From assembly GCA_963932145.1 (NCBI GenBank), contig OZ010571.1, positions 112,163,427 to 112,227,426 of the forward strand: a stretch of 64,000 nucleotides of DNA. The letters are read 5' to 3'. Both the position numbers and the translations under genes were made by a program. Positions 21,821 through 33,154 of the stretch are shown piece by piece; positions within the stretch are counted from its first letter, which is position 1, and every line of letters starts with the position of its first letter. The notes beneath the pieces were generated by a model. The model worked only from the letters and a program-made list of their open reading frames with translations, was not told the origin of the DNA and did no database searches. The stretch comes from Acanthosepion lycidas (taxonomy: Eukaryota; Mollusca; Cephalopoda; Sepiida; Sepiidae).

Positions 21821-22272
21821 GTCGCATATTAACCCTTTTGTCTACCTTTTTTTTTCTAGAGATTCTTCTCTATATGGAAAATTTATATCTAAATTAAAGG
21901 TATAATCTCTTTATTTTAAATATTGGAAAGCAAGAAGAATGGGATCTTATATGTAAGAAAACAATTTAATTGGTCGTCGCAAAAAGAGAATGCCCAATCT
22001 AAGAGCAAAACAATTGGGCCAGCAAAATGAAGTAAATACAGGGAAGTAACTTATCTGGTTAATGTAGTAACAGAAGGCGAATAAATGTAACACAGGAATC
22101 CATAAACGGTTAAGAAGAAATTATACGTAACCAAAACGAAGCTAAGTAGTAAGAGATAAGAAAAAATGACCATAGGAACAAAGAATATTGAACAACAACG
22201 ACTCTATATGGCACTGAATGCTGGACAGTTTCCTCACAGCTTCCTAGTAACCGCTACTTTGTAGAACCGACT
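21821..22272 (+). repeat. Duplicated segment, copy 2, containing an RTE-like RT fragment
   Basis: Near-identical to 12241-12690, including the LYGTECWTVSSQL fragment. Similarity drops sharply after 22272 but is still visible to about 22445, so the two loci have two levels of divergence. Confidence 0.75.
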
Positions 22273-22449
22273 ATGAAGAGGATACATTCTCGACCACTTC
22301 TCTCTTAACATCATCAAGTCTATGCTTTGGCGTAATACTTCTCAAATAACATCTTAAAATGTGCCTCTTATTCACATCACTTATTGCGGGAGTATGTACG
22401 TTGGTGTTTGCATTGGAAAACAGGCGTCTACTGGAATGTTTATTCCACC

Positions 22450-22602
22450 ACAAAAATAGCAGATTTAGTATAAGGAGTTGATACGCAGCTAAACAAACAA
22501 GCAACGATTCCACTAGCTAGCACCAGGACAAGTGACGCAGATAACCTTACCCTGGCAAAAGCAGAGTTACACGCAATTACCTGAATTTCTCTATACTTTT
22601 AT

Positions 22603-22605
<3 letters not shown>
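22450..22605. other. Unassigned spacer
   Basis: Nothing recognised. Confidence 0.4.

Positions 22606-22609
<4 letters not shown>

Positions 22610-22653
<44 letters not shown>
22610..22653. repeat. (TA)n(GA)n microsatellite
   Basis: TA run followed by about ten GA units. Confidence 0.95.
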
Positions 22654-22654
<1 letters not shown>

Positions 22655-22810
22655 TATTCAGTTGCATGGAAGTAGTTTTTAACCACGAGTTTCACGCTTT
22701 TGCGATTATCAGAAAAAACTGGTTTATTTTTTCAAAAGTGGTTCTATTTATGATTATTTGTGTTTGGTGGAGGTGGGGATGTTCTGTGTTTATTTGGGAT
22801 GACATTTCTG

Positions 22811-22812
<2 letters not shown>

Positions 22813-22880
<68 letters not shown>
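22813..22880. repeat. (CA)n(TA)n microsatellite
   Basis: CA run to about 22829, then about 50 bp of TA. It gives artificial HTHTH-YIYIY open frames. Confidence 0.95.
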
Positions 22881-22883
<3 letters not shown>

Positions 22884-22949
22884 TTTCCAGCATCCTTATG
22901 CTTTACTGTATTTTAGGAGTAAGGGGGTACAGAAATCTATAAGTTTCAT

Positions 22950-23050
22950 TATACCAAACGCTTTCGGCTACTTAACCATTTTAAAGAGGGTTTTGTTTTA
23001 GTTTTGTAAGATTTTCCACATGTTTTGACTGTTTAAAACCAAATAAAAAC
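22950..23050 (-). repeat. Penelope/LINE-end-like motif (GCCGAAAGC box)
   Basis: On the - strand 22958-22990 contains GGTTAAGTAGCCGAAAGCG, like 62745-62775 (GGTGGAATAGCCGAAAGC). Both keep the GAAA box that follows stem II in Penelope hammerhead motifs, but the CTGATGA box is not preserved. Assignment is tentative. Confidence 0.35.
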
Positions 23051-23054
23051 TTAA

Positions 23055-24045
23055 GTCTTTCTTGTCTGTCATATTTAATGAAAAATGATTAAAAGAAATC
23101 TACTGCCCAAATATATATAATTTCATAAACATTTGTCAAGAATGCCTGTTACAGTGTTTTAAAAACTTTAGCATATGATGTATATGAACAAGTCTTTCCG
23201 TCTCGAATACTCCAGTTATCGACAAAAATAAAGATTTGATTAAGTTTCCTGAAGGCCTAGTTGTTCATGATCAGAAGATTACATAAGCAAATTTCCGAAT
23301 CGAGCAGACTTGTAGAATTCTAACTTTGAGTCGTGAATACACAGCAACATCAGCAAAATGAGGGGGGAAATCATGTACCGTAGACAAGTTATTGGGCTGC
23401 CAAGATTTATCGATGCGTGAAGTGAACGCAGGGTTTGCAGTCAATACGAGACAACAGAAAATCTGCTTGGCACAAATTTCAGATATATTTAATGAAGGTG
23501 AAGACAGGAATAAGTATGAACATACTATATTGATCCTTGTTGCATGACGAAAGTTCGGACAGAGTGCGCACGTTAAGCAATTCCCTTGCGGAAAGCATTG
23601 GAATCAAACATTGCATCAGTGGAAGGAGGTTGCATGATACAATGATTCTTGCTTTCCCCAAAATGAGAGTAGCGTACGGATGTTTATTATCCTGGAGGAA
23701 CTGTTACCAGGTGCATTGTGGGAAACCAACAATCTTATAAATGCATAGTGATAGTTTTGGAAAGGGTCTGCTAGGAAAACATTTAATAGCTAGCCGCTCG
23801 TATTCGAGGATACCTACCTATCCAATCTTTATTGTAGACGTCCGCTCATGTACAAATATGTTTGATCAACTCCACCCCCAAGAACCCACCTTTTTTTTTT
23901 GTACTGCAGCTACGCTGAGAAGACCTTACTTACAGTTTCTGCGAGAGAGCGTGATATCTACCTTGATCACCAGTCTGAACAAGGCAAGCACGCTCTAACC
24001 CTCGGTCACGAGGACTTGTTACTTCGTGCTAGCACAGCCATCGAT
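23055..24045. other. Unassigned DNA with unremarkable ORFs
   Basis: Two adjacent short open frames on the + strand (23537-23740 and 23741-23998) match no family I recognise. The stretch is less AT-rich than average and may be the internal part of an unidentified repeat next to the SINE at 24050. Confidence 0.4.
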
Positions 24046-24049
24046 AGCC

Positions 24050-24250
24050 TCTAAGGGTTCCGTCTACCCAATTTCACTCACAAGACTAAGGTTCTATGGT
24101 TTTCAGGCACTTTCCAAAGGTGCCGCACACTGGGGTCACCCTCTCCTGACCGATAACCTTAAAAAAATCTGCTTCCTGTCAAGTTGAAGTTCGAACCCGG
24201 GTCTCATGATTAGAAAGCCAGCATTCTAACCACACAGCCACGCGCTAATT
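24050..24250 (-). repeat. tRNA-derived SINE, family S4 (squid/octopus-SINE-like)
   Basis: On the - strand: CGCGTGGCTGTGTGGTTAGA (A-box region), ACCCGGGTTCGAACTTCAAC (B-box), then GCGGCACCTTTGGAAAGTG, CTTGTGAGTGAAATTGGGTA and GACGGAACC. This order (tRNA head, GGCACCTT...AAGTG, CTTGTGAGTGxxxTxGGTAGACGGAA) is the layout I know from cephalopod SINEs and is the strongest taxonomic hint in the window. Confidence 0.75.
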
Positions 24251-24254
24251 AGAA

Positions 24255-25965
24255 AAACACCATTTAGGGACAATCCTTATATTAGGTAGACACTACCGTA
24301 GTGTAACACCACCGAAAATCACGTACATAATTTTTGTCGATGATATTTTAACCATTCTCTTGCAGTAGTTGCATAATGGTAGACATTTCCTTTCCGATCA
24401 CATCCGTCTGTTAGGCAAGCTAGGCAAATCCCACATTTGTGTTTGTTCAATACCCTCAGAGATCACGTGTGCTTTACTCTTCATCTACGCGGAGCGTATG
24501 TTAGTCAGAGTCTCTGATAGAGAGCGTATGCATATGCACACTTATACCAGAAAACCTCTTGGTTATTGAAATAAAATAATTATTAGGAAATGTCTTGCTT
24601 TATTTCTTCAATGAGCGATTTCCGTTGCTATATGACATATCCGGCGAGTGACAGGGATGACTGGCTAACGTAACATATGATCAGATTGACACCTTTGCTC
24701 ATATTCCATAAGTATATCGGTAGGTATCCGTTTACACTCAAACACCCGCTTTATATTCCTATTGGCAAGAATATGAATATATTACTGTTGTAAGAGTTGC
24801 TTCATCTTTATATCCAGGAATGGAGACGTTTTGTTTGTTTTCCAATCGTTCTAAAGACATTTATTCGAGCCGAAGTAAAATAAAGATTTTGAATGCTAAT
24901 AATGAAAATAGTGGAAGACTTCAGATTTTTACCTTCTCTGCAATGCATTAAGTATTTACCTTGTGATTTTCTCTTTGTGCTCAACCAACTAACATTTGTA
25001 AATGTCCATATTACTTAAGAATATGCAATTCCTGAGCTTGTTGGCGCCTGAACGTGTGGTTTATTTCCCAGTGGCACGACTGTTTGGTGATCACGATCAA
25101 GTATTATTCAGCATTTCGAATCACCATAAGTAGACCCGACACATTTTGGCCCTCTGTGAGATATAGATTGAGATTTCAAATATTCTTATGCAAATATTTG
25201 TGCATGGATGTTGCTTGACCTGATATTATATCGACTTTCAACTTCTGACCAAGCTCTTAGACATTATCACCGTTCATCGCAAATGCAACAGAATCAGAGA
25301 GCGTTATCCGATCTAAGAGGGAAATGTAAAAACTGAGATCTGCTGGATGGTATTTTCGAAAACCACCATTCTTTAAAATTTGTGAACTGGCGCTACAGAC
25401 ACCTACACAAAGAACTGTATCATAGAACTGAAACCACATCATTGGATGACTCCATAGCAGGGGCAAGAAAAATGGATAATACATGTGTCTCGAAGAGAAG
25501 ATAATATATTCACGATGTTTCAAACAAAAAATTAGGAACGAAAGTCCCATCAATACTGGAAAGATCGATAATATCTACTGGACTTGAGAATCTTATTTTC
25601 TTGAATAATTATTATCAGATAAATAGTTTATAACATTTCAAACAAAATTTACGAAACTCGTTTTAATGAAAGTTGGCATGATTGCATATATTTATTTGGG
25701 TGTTAAGATAAAATATACTTGCATGTCAAGATTCATAAATTATATGATATCAAATATTTTCTGAAAACAAATTAATATATTACTATTTCTAAGTATTTAT
25801 CCCAAATGATGACTTATCGACACTTATAAAACCAAATGTGACAAATGTTATATTCATTTTACGATTTCGGTGAAAATTATATAATCTTTGTTATACTTGT
25901 CTGTAGGTTATACACTGATTTTATAATCATGCATATTTTTTAAATGTTTGTGCATATATATATAT
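24255..25965. other. Unassigned DNA
   Basis: No supported gene. A 98-codon - strand open frame at 25257-25553 has no similarity that I recognise and no upstream or downstream exon structure. Confidence 0.45.
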
Positions 25966-25968
25966 ATA

Positions 25969-26745
25969 AGTTTGGTGCAAATGTTATGTCTGATTTTTGA
26001 GAAGAAAGTTTTAGATGGTATTTATGAAATTTGTGCTTCCCGCATTAAGGAATGTCACAATAAGTAATTTATACCGTTCTCTTTCAGATTATAAAAATAA
26101 AAATATTTTTCCATGATTTTCTGCAATATTCGCACCCATGTTTGTCACATCTAAAGATCCCATTCGACATATCTTACTGTAAGAGTTTCATAAGATGTCG
26201 ATGCAAGTGTAGCAGAAAAGTCTATTCAGAGCTTTTATGGAGATGATGCAGTGAATTAAAGAAGTTGCAGGAGGTGTTTTTTTAGTTTCTGATGTCGGCA
26301 TTTCATTTTGAATGAGGAGCAAAAGAGGGTCGTCCAAAAACAAACAAACAAAAAAGAACTTGATTTCAAAGAGTTGGAAGCTGTTGCCACAGACAATCCC
26401 ACCATTATCTCTAGGGAACTTGCAGAATTATTTAACATAGACCATACATGCGTGCTGTGCCAATTAAATAGGCTTTAATATTTGGAAAATGGATTCCACA
26501 GGAACTGACTCCAGGGAATCTGCGCGTTACTTGTTGTGAAAAAATTGCTTTAACGACACCTTCATGCACACATTTTAAGTAGCCATGTTACAGGTGACGA
26601 GTGGATCCTTTACACGCCACCGATCGTGGATCAGTCAAGGGAGAATGATGAGTTAAAACACCAAGAAGAGAACTTAATACAAAGAAGATCATGTTCAGTG
26701 TAAGGTGGTATAAGGAAAGAATTGTCCATTAAGAACTGTTAAAGA
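25969..26745 (+). pseudogene. Decayed mariner transposase (5' two thirds of a DD34D element)
   Basis: The element begins next to TA with AGTTTGGTGCAAATGTTATG, recognisably the mariner terminus TTAGGTTGGTGCAAA. In shifting + frames it encodes IRHILL and EFHK (26161 on), DASVAEKSIQSFYGDDAVN (26200-26256), LEAVATDNPTIISRELAELF (about 26370-26430) and TGDEWILYTPP (26590-26622). These are the first and second helix-turn-helix regions and the first catalytic Asp (GAC at 26596-26598). A final stretch resembles the VHYELLK segment near 26725-26745. The second and third catalytic Asp and the right terminus are missing; the copy stops at a TA run. Several stops and frameshifts show it is long dead. It is the only transposase relative seen for the MITE families in this window. 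Confidence 0.85.
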
Positions 26746-26749
26746 CATA

Positions 26750-28550
26750 TATATATATAAAATCTCACACAAACACGTGTGTGAATTCCTTACAAGTCTA
26801 ATAGGTCATAATATGGTATAGTCTTTTATAATGATATTTTTAAAAATAGTGGTCTTGTAGTGCAATTCCGATACTCATGGAATACTTTAAATCATAAAAT
26901 AAATCATAAATCTGTCAGAGTAAAATCTAGAAATATATAAAACAGCAGCTCTTGTTGACACTTTTGTGGGTGGCGCATCATTTCCAGTATTCTGTTGCTT
27001 TCTGCGCCCCCACTATTACACAAAACTGTATGAACGCAAAGGTTATTATTTTGTTAGCTTTTTTTTTTATTAAGGGAGTGAGCTGCTAGCTTATATTCTA
27101 AGATACATTTGTAGGAATGACTTCACATAAGCGTATGTCGCACGCTTACTTAGCGTCCCTCCGCGGGTGGTCTTAGCGGGTCGCTGACCTGGGTTTGGGA
27201 GGTTTATCGACGCTACAGAATTCTTGCAGCCCTCTGGTGAATTTCGCTCTTTTAGACTTATATCAAAAACCCAGAAAAAGGCAATTCATCACTGTCAAAA
27301 TACTCAACACACGTGGCACTCCGACCAATCGATGACCATTCTGGTCCTGGACATTGCATACTTTAAGGACCACTTGGAGTTACCCGACATCATCTGGACT
27401 GCAAAGATAGCAGCACGGCTTGGAACAACAAATGTGCTGTAGAAAGTTTTGTGTCTATAAGCTGTGAGTACGAAATATATGATCATCATCACCCGGCCGA
27501 AACATTTGGAGTAGATATCAATTCTAATAATATTAATAGTAGTAGTAGTAGTAATAAGAAGAAACAAAAAAGAAGAAGGCATCGAAGAATAAAATAATTT
27601 TTGATTCGGGAGCTTGGGAACTATACAAGGCAGTGTAAGCATAGTAAAAGAGCGAAAGTATATAAACAATTAGTAAAAGCAATAAACAAATATATCTGTA
27701 AATGCGTATCCAAAAATGAAGAAAAATAGGAAAAGACAATTGAATGAAACTATATATGCAGATGGTGTCAAAGCTGGCATTTAAAGTGGGAAATCACAAT
27801 CAATGGATGCCAAAATGCTATAATAACACGTTATATAAAAGCCAAATTTGGTAGCTATAGGAGAATAACAATTATCCAGTTAATGCAGGGATAAAACTCA
27901 ACCAAATAATTAGAAAATATAGCATATTAGCACGGAAAGAATACCAAAATAAACATGACTGGCTGGGAAAGGGTGATGCACTTGGATATGCAAATGATTG
28001 ATGTTTAACGATACAGACAAATGGTCAGTTCACAAATTATAATCTGTCTTGTATAAGGAAAAAAAAACACGTTGCCTTCGGGGACATTGAGATTCAGAAG
28101 ATTCAACCAATCCGAGAGTGAAAGCAGGATCTATTTATAGTGAGTAAAGAGTAAAATAGTTAAAATTTTTTATTCGTTTTCTAGAGATAAAACAAAGTAC
28201 CAGGACCGAGAGATATAACTAAAAGAATAATGAAACATTAAAATGACAATAAATATCGTTAGGCGGGGGAAAACATTAGACTACGAGAGGTGTTCTGGAG
28301 GCATGCGTCCACTTAGCAGTGATAACCACGGTCTGAAATCGTATTAATGGCAGATCAAAATGCTTGCAATCATATATTTTCAAGAGATTTAAAAACAAAA
28401 ACTGAACTGTGTGGAACTGCTCATCTACTAGTGTATACTAAGAATGTAAAATAAACATAGGAATTATATATGACATATGAATTAACATGAGAATATGTAT
28501 AAAAAGATGCATATATTTATTACTATGCTTATCTTAGGTACCTGGTAATA
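26750..28550. other. Unassigned DNA with a GC-richer patch
   Basis: Bases 27130-27440 are richer in GC (GTCCCTCCGCGGGTGGTC near 27158) and hold a 72-codon + open frame of no recognised family. The rest is AT-rich, A-biased on the + strand from about 27500. Confidence 0.45.
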
Positions 28551-28556
28551 GATCTA

Positions 28557-28657
28557 TTAGATCGGTGCAAAAATAGTGACGTAGTAATGTCGTTTTTTGA
28601 CTTAAAAAATACGTCAAAAAATGACATTATTACGTCATTATTTTTGCACAAACCTAA
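28557..28657 (-). mobile_element. Mariner-type MITE, subfamily B (101 bp)
   Basis: Starts TTAGATCGGTGCAAAAATAG and ends ...TTTTTGCACAAACCTAA, with TA at 28555-28556 and 28658-28659. The arms pair almost throughout and share GACGTARTAATGTCG with the copies at 47.2, 48.4 and 51.6 kb. The asymmetric centre (GACTTAAAAAATACGTC) is the reverse complement of that in the 47-48 kb copies, so it lies in the opposite orientation. It is the most diverged member. Confidence 0.9.
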
Positions 28658-28659
28658 TA

Positions 28660-30695
28660 TATTTGCTGAACAGAAAATAAATAATATCAAAAGAAAAGAA
28701 AAAACCCAGAAATAACAGCTATCAAAATACAAATTTATTGAAGCAGAAATCTCCAAAATCTGGAATGTGCATACATCAATATTTTGAGTTGTGATTGAAT
28801 CCCTCGGTTCGATTAGAAAACCTTCTGATTGACTCATTGAAATGATCCATGTGTGCCAATGCTTTATAAAATACAAAAACAATGTTCTCTCAAGTACAGC
28901 CCATACATTTAAAAAGGCTTTATCAATGTAAAATGCATGTGTTCTTTGATTTATTTTTACAAAAATGCTTACTGAAAATGTCATGCTGCCATTAGGTCTC
29001 TGGTTGGGACCTAACTGAAAGGGAGTGTACAAAATAAAACAAATGAAATATTGATAATAATAATTATGCTAAAGAGGTTGATTATATAAGGGGACGTGTG
29101 ATAAAGGAAAGGTTCAACTAAATTCGAAGTATGTAACGAATTCAGTTATCCAAAATGCAATGCATAACTGAGTATTCGAATAAAAAAGGACTTAAGAAAA
29201 TCCTTTTCAGAAGAGAAATTATTAGAATGAGAGTAGTGATGATACATACCTTGAAACTATCCCACAAATTTGGAACGCAGAATTTTGCCTAAAAGTTTGG
29301 AACACTTCAATTACTTCGATGTATTGGGAGTTATAAAAAGTTTCGTATTGGAAATGATTGAACACAGAAAAACTTGCGCTATCGATACATTTGTCCAACA
29401 CCAACAGATACTAAAAAACAAAAAAAAAATTATACCCAGAGTACTGAAGACATATTATAAAAGAAATATCGTCATATCTAGATTCTCATTTACATGGCGT
29501 CCATCTCGTTCTGAAAAGTCTGAACTATTCTCGATACACAACAGTTTTCGCACATCAATGATGACAAATGGCTTCAAGCGAATGAATGCTGCCGGTGTTA
29601 AATAAGACAATATTCAACCGGTCCTACAGACTGACACGACACAATCAGAGAGAACTTCCACAAATAACAAAATAATTTCAATATCAACAACAACTAAAGT
29701 AAGCAGCACATTTAACTAGAAGGGGAATGACAGTAAAATCCTTTTTCCATACTACACTAAAAATATTCGAATTAAGTAAACTCAAATCAGTATTAAAGAG
29801 ACATACCATTTAAAGGATTTGAGTTTTCTATTTTACTTTTTATAAATTCCAACACACAGAAAACTTTTTCGATCAATGATTGCCAGCAATTTACTGTAAG
29901 GAAACGGCTATTCTAACCATTACTAGAAAATAGCAAAAAGTTTTAATGTTTCTTTCAGAAACCGGTATTCAAAGCTAATATTTCAAATACTAGCTTTAAA
30001 TCAGCTATTATTTTCCAGACAGTCAAATGTTTTATTAGTCAAGTAAAACATTAATGGGCATAAACAGACATGACTGTGAAATTTGAATGCCTAAATATGG
30101 CCGTTATTTTACGTAGAAGTTATTTTTATTATTCTTCTGAAAACGGATACCTTCAGAAGTGGTAAATGTTTGCAATGTAATTTGGAACTGGAAATACAAT
30201 CTGGATCAGAAGTTAGAATATTTACAAAGAAATATATAATATTTTAGAAAAGGCATATGATATGACAAATATGTAAATCTTTCGTTTATTTATGGAACCA
30301 TAGATTCTGTAGCAAAATTATTCTGATAGTTGTCAGTTGAGTTCTGTTTTAAAGTTAGTGCTTCATTGATCAGATAAAATTAAATAAGTATAATGCTAAA
30401 CCACTTGTGTTAGTACAATGTGAGAATATATCTGAGATTTGAAAGCTATTTGAAATTTACTTTGTGTGAAGGTTCTGATTATTATAATGATTTTTACCCG
30501 TGTTTGACATTAGATATTTCTCCGAATTCGCTTACATTCTCTTAATTTCTCATAGTCTTATAATATTTCGCCCAAATCATAAAAAAAACTGTTAGATGTT
30601 CTGGAATATTTTCTTTGAGATCAAAGAATTCGTTCGCAATTAATAAATAGATTTCCTCAGGAAACTGGATTAGGAAAAGTTGCTTCCCAAAAGTG
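28660..30695. other. Unassigned AT-rich DNA
   Basis: Two longer open frames, 28529-29032 on - (its C-terminal part is translated MITE) and 29270-29605 on +, show no recognisable domain. No other feature is seen. Confidence 0.45.
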
Positions 30696-30699
30696 AAGC

Positions 30700-31165
30700 A
30701 ACGTAGAAAAACGAAAAATTCGTGAGAAACAAAAGAGTACTGGACTTATGTAATATTGTCTCTCTTATATAGCAGTGAATATAGGAAAAAATATCCGTAC
30801 AGCTAAAGAGACTTGAGGCAAGAGAAATCTCGTTCTACAGAAGAATACTGAGAATATCTAAACTGAACATGTGAGAAACGACGAAGTTTTAGATGAAATG
30901 TAATAAAAAAATGAGACATTTAGAATAAAAAAAAGAGACTATTAAAATGTCTAGGGCAAATAATTAAGAAACGACAGCCTGGAAAATTTCAATCTCGCAA
31001 GAGGAACAGAGAAATTAAGGGATAATCTACCGAACAAGTTTGTGTAAATATTCTGCAGATCAGGGATTAGGAAAGATTTCAAAAATACAAACAATGCTAA
31101 GAGTTACAAAGAAGACGGAATTGTGGAGAACCATGATTACCCACGTTCTTAAGCATTGTGTATGT
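30700..31165 (+). pseudogene. RTE-like retrotransposon 3' end, decayed
   Basis: In changing frames it follows the 15.5-kb copy: a decayed LLYSSE segment (30765), RLEAREISFYRRILRIS (about 30811-30862), VRNDEVL (30873), and WRTMITHVLKH (31129 on) at the end. It has lost continuity through many indels. It ends about 700 bp upstream of another 3' end of the same family. Confidence 0.65.
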
Positions 31166-31502
31166 ACGGTGGCCATAGATATATAGAAGTAAATGCAAAT
31201 ACGCACACGCAAAGCTCAGTAACATTTAATATATGATAGCCAGACCCAACAGAACTTAAAAACAAATACATACGGGTTTCAAAACTTCAAATGTTTAAAT
31301 TTATACGCAATACGTATAAACAGAAACACGAAAATAAATAATCAATTTATAAGAACAAATATTGTCAAAGCCAAACGTAAAAGATGAGAGTAATCAATGT
31401 AAAAATGAGAATTTTGCGATTATCACAACAATCACGAATTATGAATCTGCAAGTTAACGATGCAGAAAAGCTATGTAAATTATCTTTGTATGTGTGCATG
31501 TT

Positions 31503-31504
<2 letters not shown>

Positions 31505-31535
<31 letters not shown>

Positions 31536-31558
31536 TACATACACAAACACACACACAA
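31505..31558. repeat. (TA)n(CA)n microsatellite
   Basis: TATATATA followed by imperfect CA repeats. Confidence 0.9.
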
Positions 31559-31599
31559 TTATTTTATAATCGTATTTGTGTAGACAGACTTTTTAACCA

Positions 31600-31735
31600 G
31601 TGTTAATTTCACATGCTCTTTCGACAAAACTTAAAGAGAATTTGCCTTCTGTCAGGATTTGAACCTGTATCTCCCAGGAGAAACCACTGTCTGGCCGGCG
31701 TACGTTAGACCACGCGGCTAGAAAACGAATGACAG
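31600..31735 (-). repeat. tRNA(Ser/Leu)-like SINE, family S5
   Basis: On the - strand it reads CTAGCCGCGTGGTCTAACG (A-box region), a variable-arm-like TCTCCTGGGAGA stem, ACAGGTTCAAATCCTGACAG (B-box and T-stem), then GGCAAATTCTC. The head aligns with 7891-7974. The acceptor stem does not close, so it is not a functional tRNA. Confidence 0.6.
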
Positions 31736-31795
31736 CCGAGCAAAATTCAAAAGAGTTTTTCTCGAAAAATATATCTGCTGTTTTCCCATTCAATA

Positions 31796-31828
31796 TCTAT
31801 CTATCTATATATATATATATATATATAA
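31796..31828. repeat. (TATC)n(TA)n microsatellite
   Basis: Short TATC units and a TA run directly before a LINE fragment. Confidence 0.9.
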
Positions 31829-31848
31829 ATTTTATAAGGAAGGGGTAA

Positions 31849-32090
31849 ATGAAAATTCTGGGACACGTGATGAGAAAGGAGGGCCTTGAGAATCTGATAC
31901 TCACGAGACGAATAGAGGGAAAAAGAGACGGGAAAGCAGCGCATGTTATGCGTGGCGGGCTTGGGCAGGTAGATGGCGGTGCGTGGTCTGGGGGAGTTGC
32001 TAGAAACACAAAACCTGTTGAGAACTACAAGAGATAGAGGGAAGTGGAGGGACATGATAACCTACGTCCAGAAAGGACACGGCACATAAA
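31849..32090 (+). pseudogene. RTE-like retrotransposon extreme 3' end
   Basis: Encodes MKILGHVMRKEGLENLILTR, RIEGKRDGKAAHVM and, after a frame change, a WRDMITYVQKGHGT-like end (32045-32085). This is the last about 80 codons of the family. It is relatively well preserved for its length. Confidence 0.75.
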
Positions 32091-32094
32091 ATGA

Positions 32095-32915
32095 AAGAAG
32101 AATGGTGGACATATATATATAAAGGAAAGCGTTAACATTGACTGATGTACACACGCACGAAATATAATCACAAAGACAATTTTCATAAACTTCTAACAAT
32201 CCATATTTTACATATAAATATATTCGAATGCCAGTGTAGCCCAACATATTATACCATTTTGGAATCGTGCCGAATCCTTGAGCAAATTAAAAACATTTCG
32301 TTCCGGATCCAGACCCACAATCCTGAAATTTGTTATTGCAATTGTTTCATTAATGCGATTGGTTTTTGCGACGATTCTTTTGCACGATAGAAATTTTTAT
32401 AATTTAGAAATAATTTTGGGAATAATTGAAGTTACACATGAAATAAAAATAATTGTTTGTACGGATAGTAAGGACCTACGTACATCAAATTTTCTTTAAG
32501 CGGCGACAGAAGAATTATCGTTGAACTTTTAAAATGTAAGCTGAAATATTAAGGCAATATTTAAATCCAGCGATGCATTTTGATTACTTCTGTATATCAT
32601 TGTTATCTATCGCATACAACAGAAGTATGCATCACAAAAAGAAATTTCTGCCAACAGTGGACCAGTTTTCAATCAAAAGATCCAAAATCTGCAACCAGGG
32701 AAAGAAATTTCGGTGCAAATAAAAACCAAGATCAAACGTCATCCAGGGGAGCTTCCAATGCTGAGAATATGCAAAGACAGAGACTCTCAAACACCTGAAT
32801 ACGCCGAAGCCCAATCAAGAGTCCTCTACAGGAACTAGCTTAATTGCTTCTCGATAGGATGGCTTTTAGACTAGTACATCATCATTTTTAATATAGACAC
32901 ATAGCTTGTTTGCTG
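32095..32915. other. Unassigned AT-rich DNA
   Basis: Nothing recognised. Confidence 0.5.
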
Positions 32916-32919
32916 CACA

Positions 32920-33150
32920 CAAAATGACCCTGGGTATGGCAGTAAACTAAATGCGGTAGCAATGACTCAAATCGGCAGATTGGAGGTTTTGAGGAGAGGG
33001 AAACAACCTTTTAATTGCTGTTATTCCCAGGTCCATCTTAACCGGGAGTAGTAGAACTTAAGATCCCAGATATGAGCAAAACGGGAACGCCCAAACAAAA
33101 ACGAATCACGAATAATGTATATAAATATATATTTTATAGTAGAATATAAA
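32920..33150 (+). repeat. Dispersed repeat R1, copy 2
   Basis: Homologous to 21440-21660 over about 220 bp; see there. Both end in TTTTATAGTAGAA. Confidence 0.5.
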
Positions 33151-33154
33151 AAAA

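Noticed and set aside
27304..27669. 121-codon - strand open frame
   Set aside because: Contains low-complexity Thr/Ile runs from a TAG-type microsatellite (27537-27551) and no recognisable domain.
28529..29032. 167-codon - strand open frame as a gene
   Set aside because: Its last third is translated MITE (28557-28657), and the rest is AT-rich with no recognisable domain.
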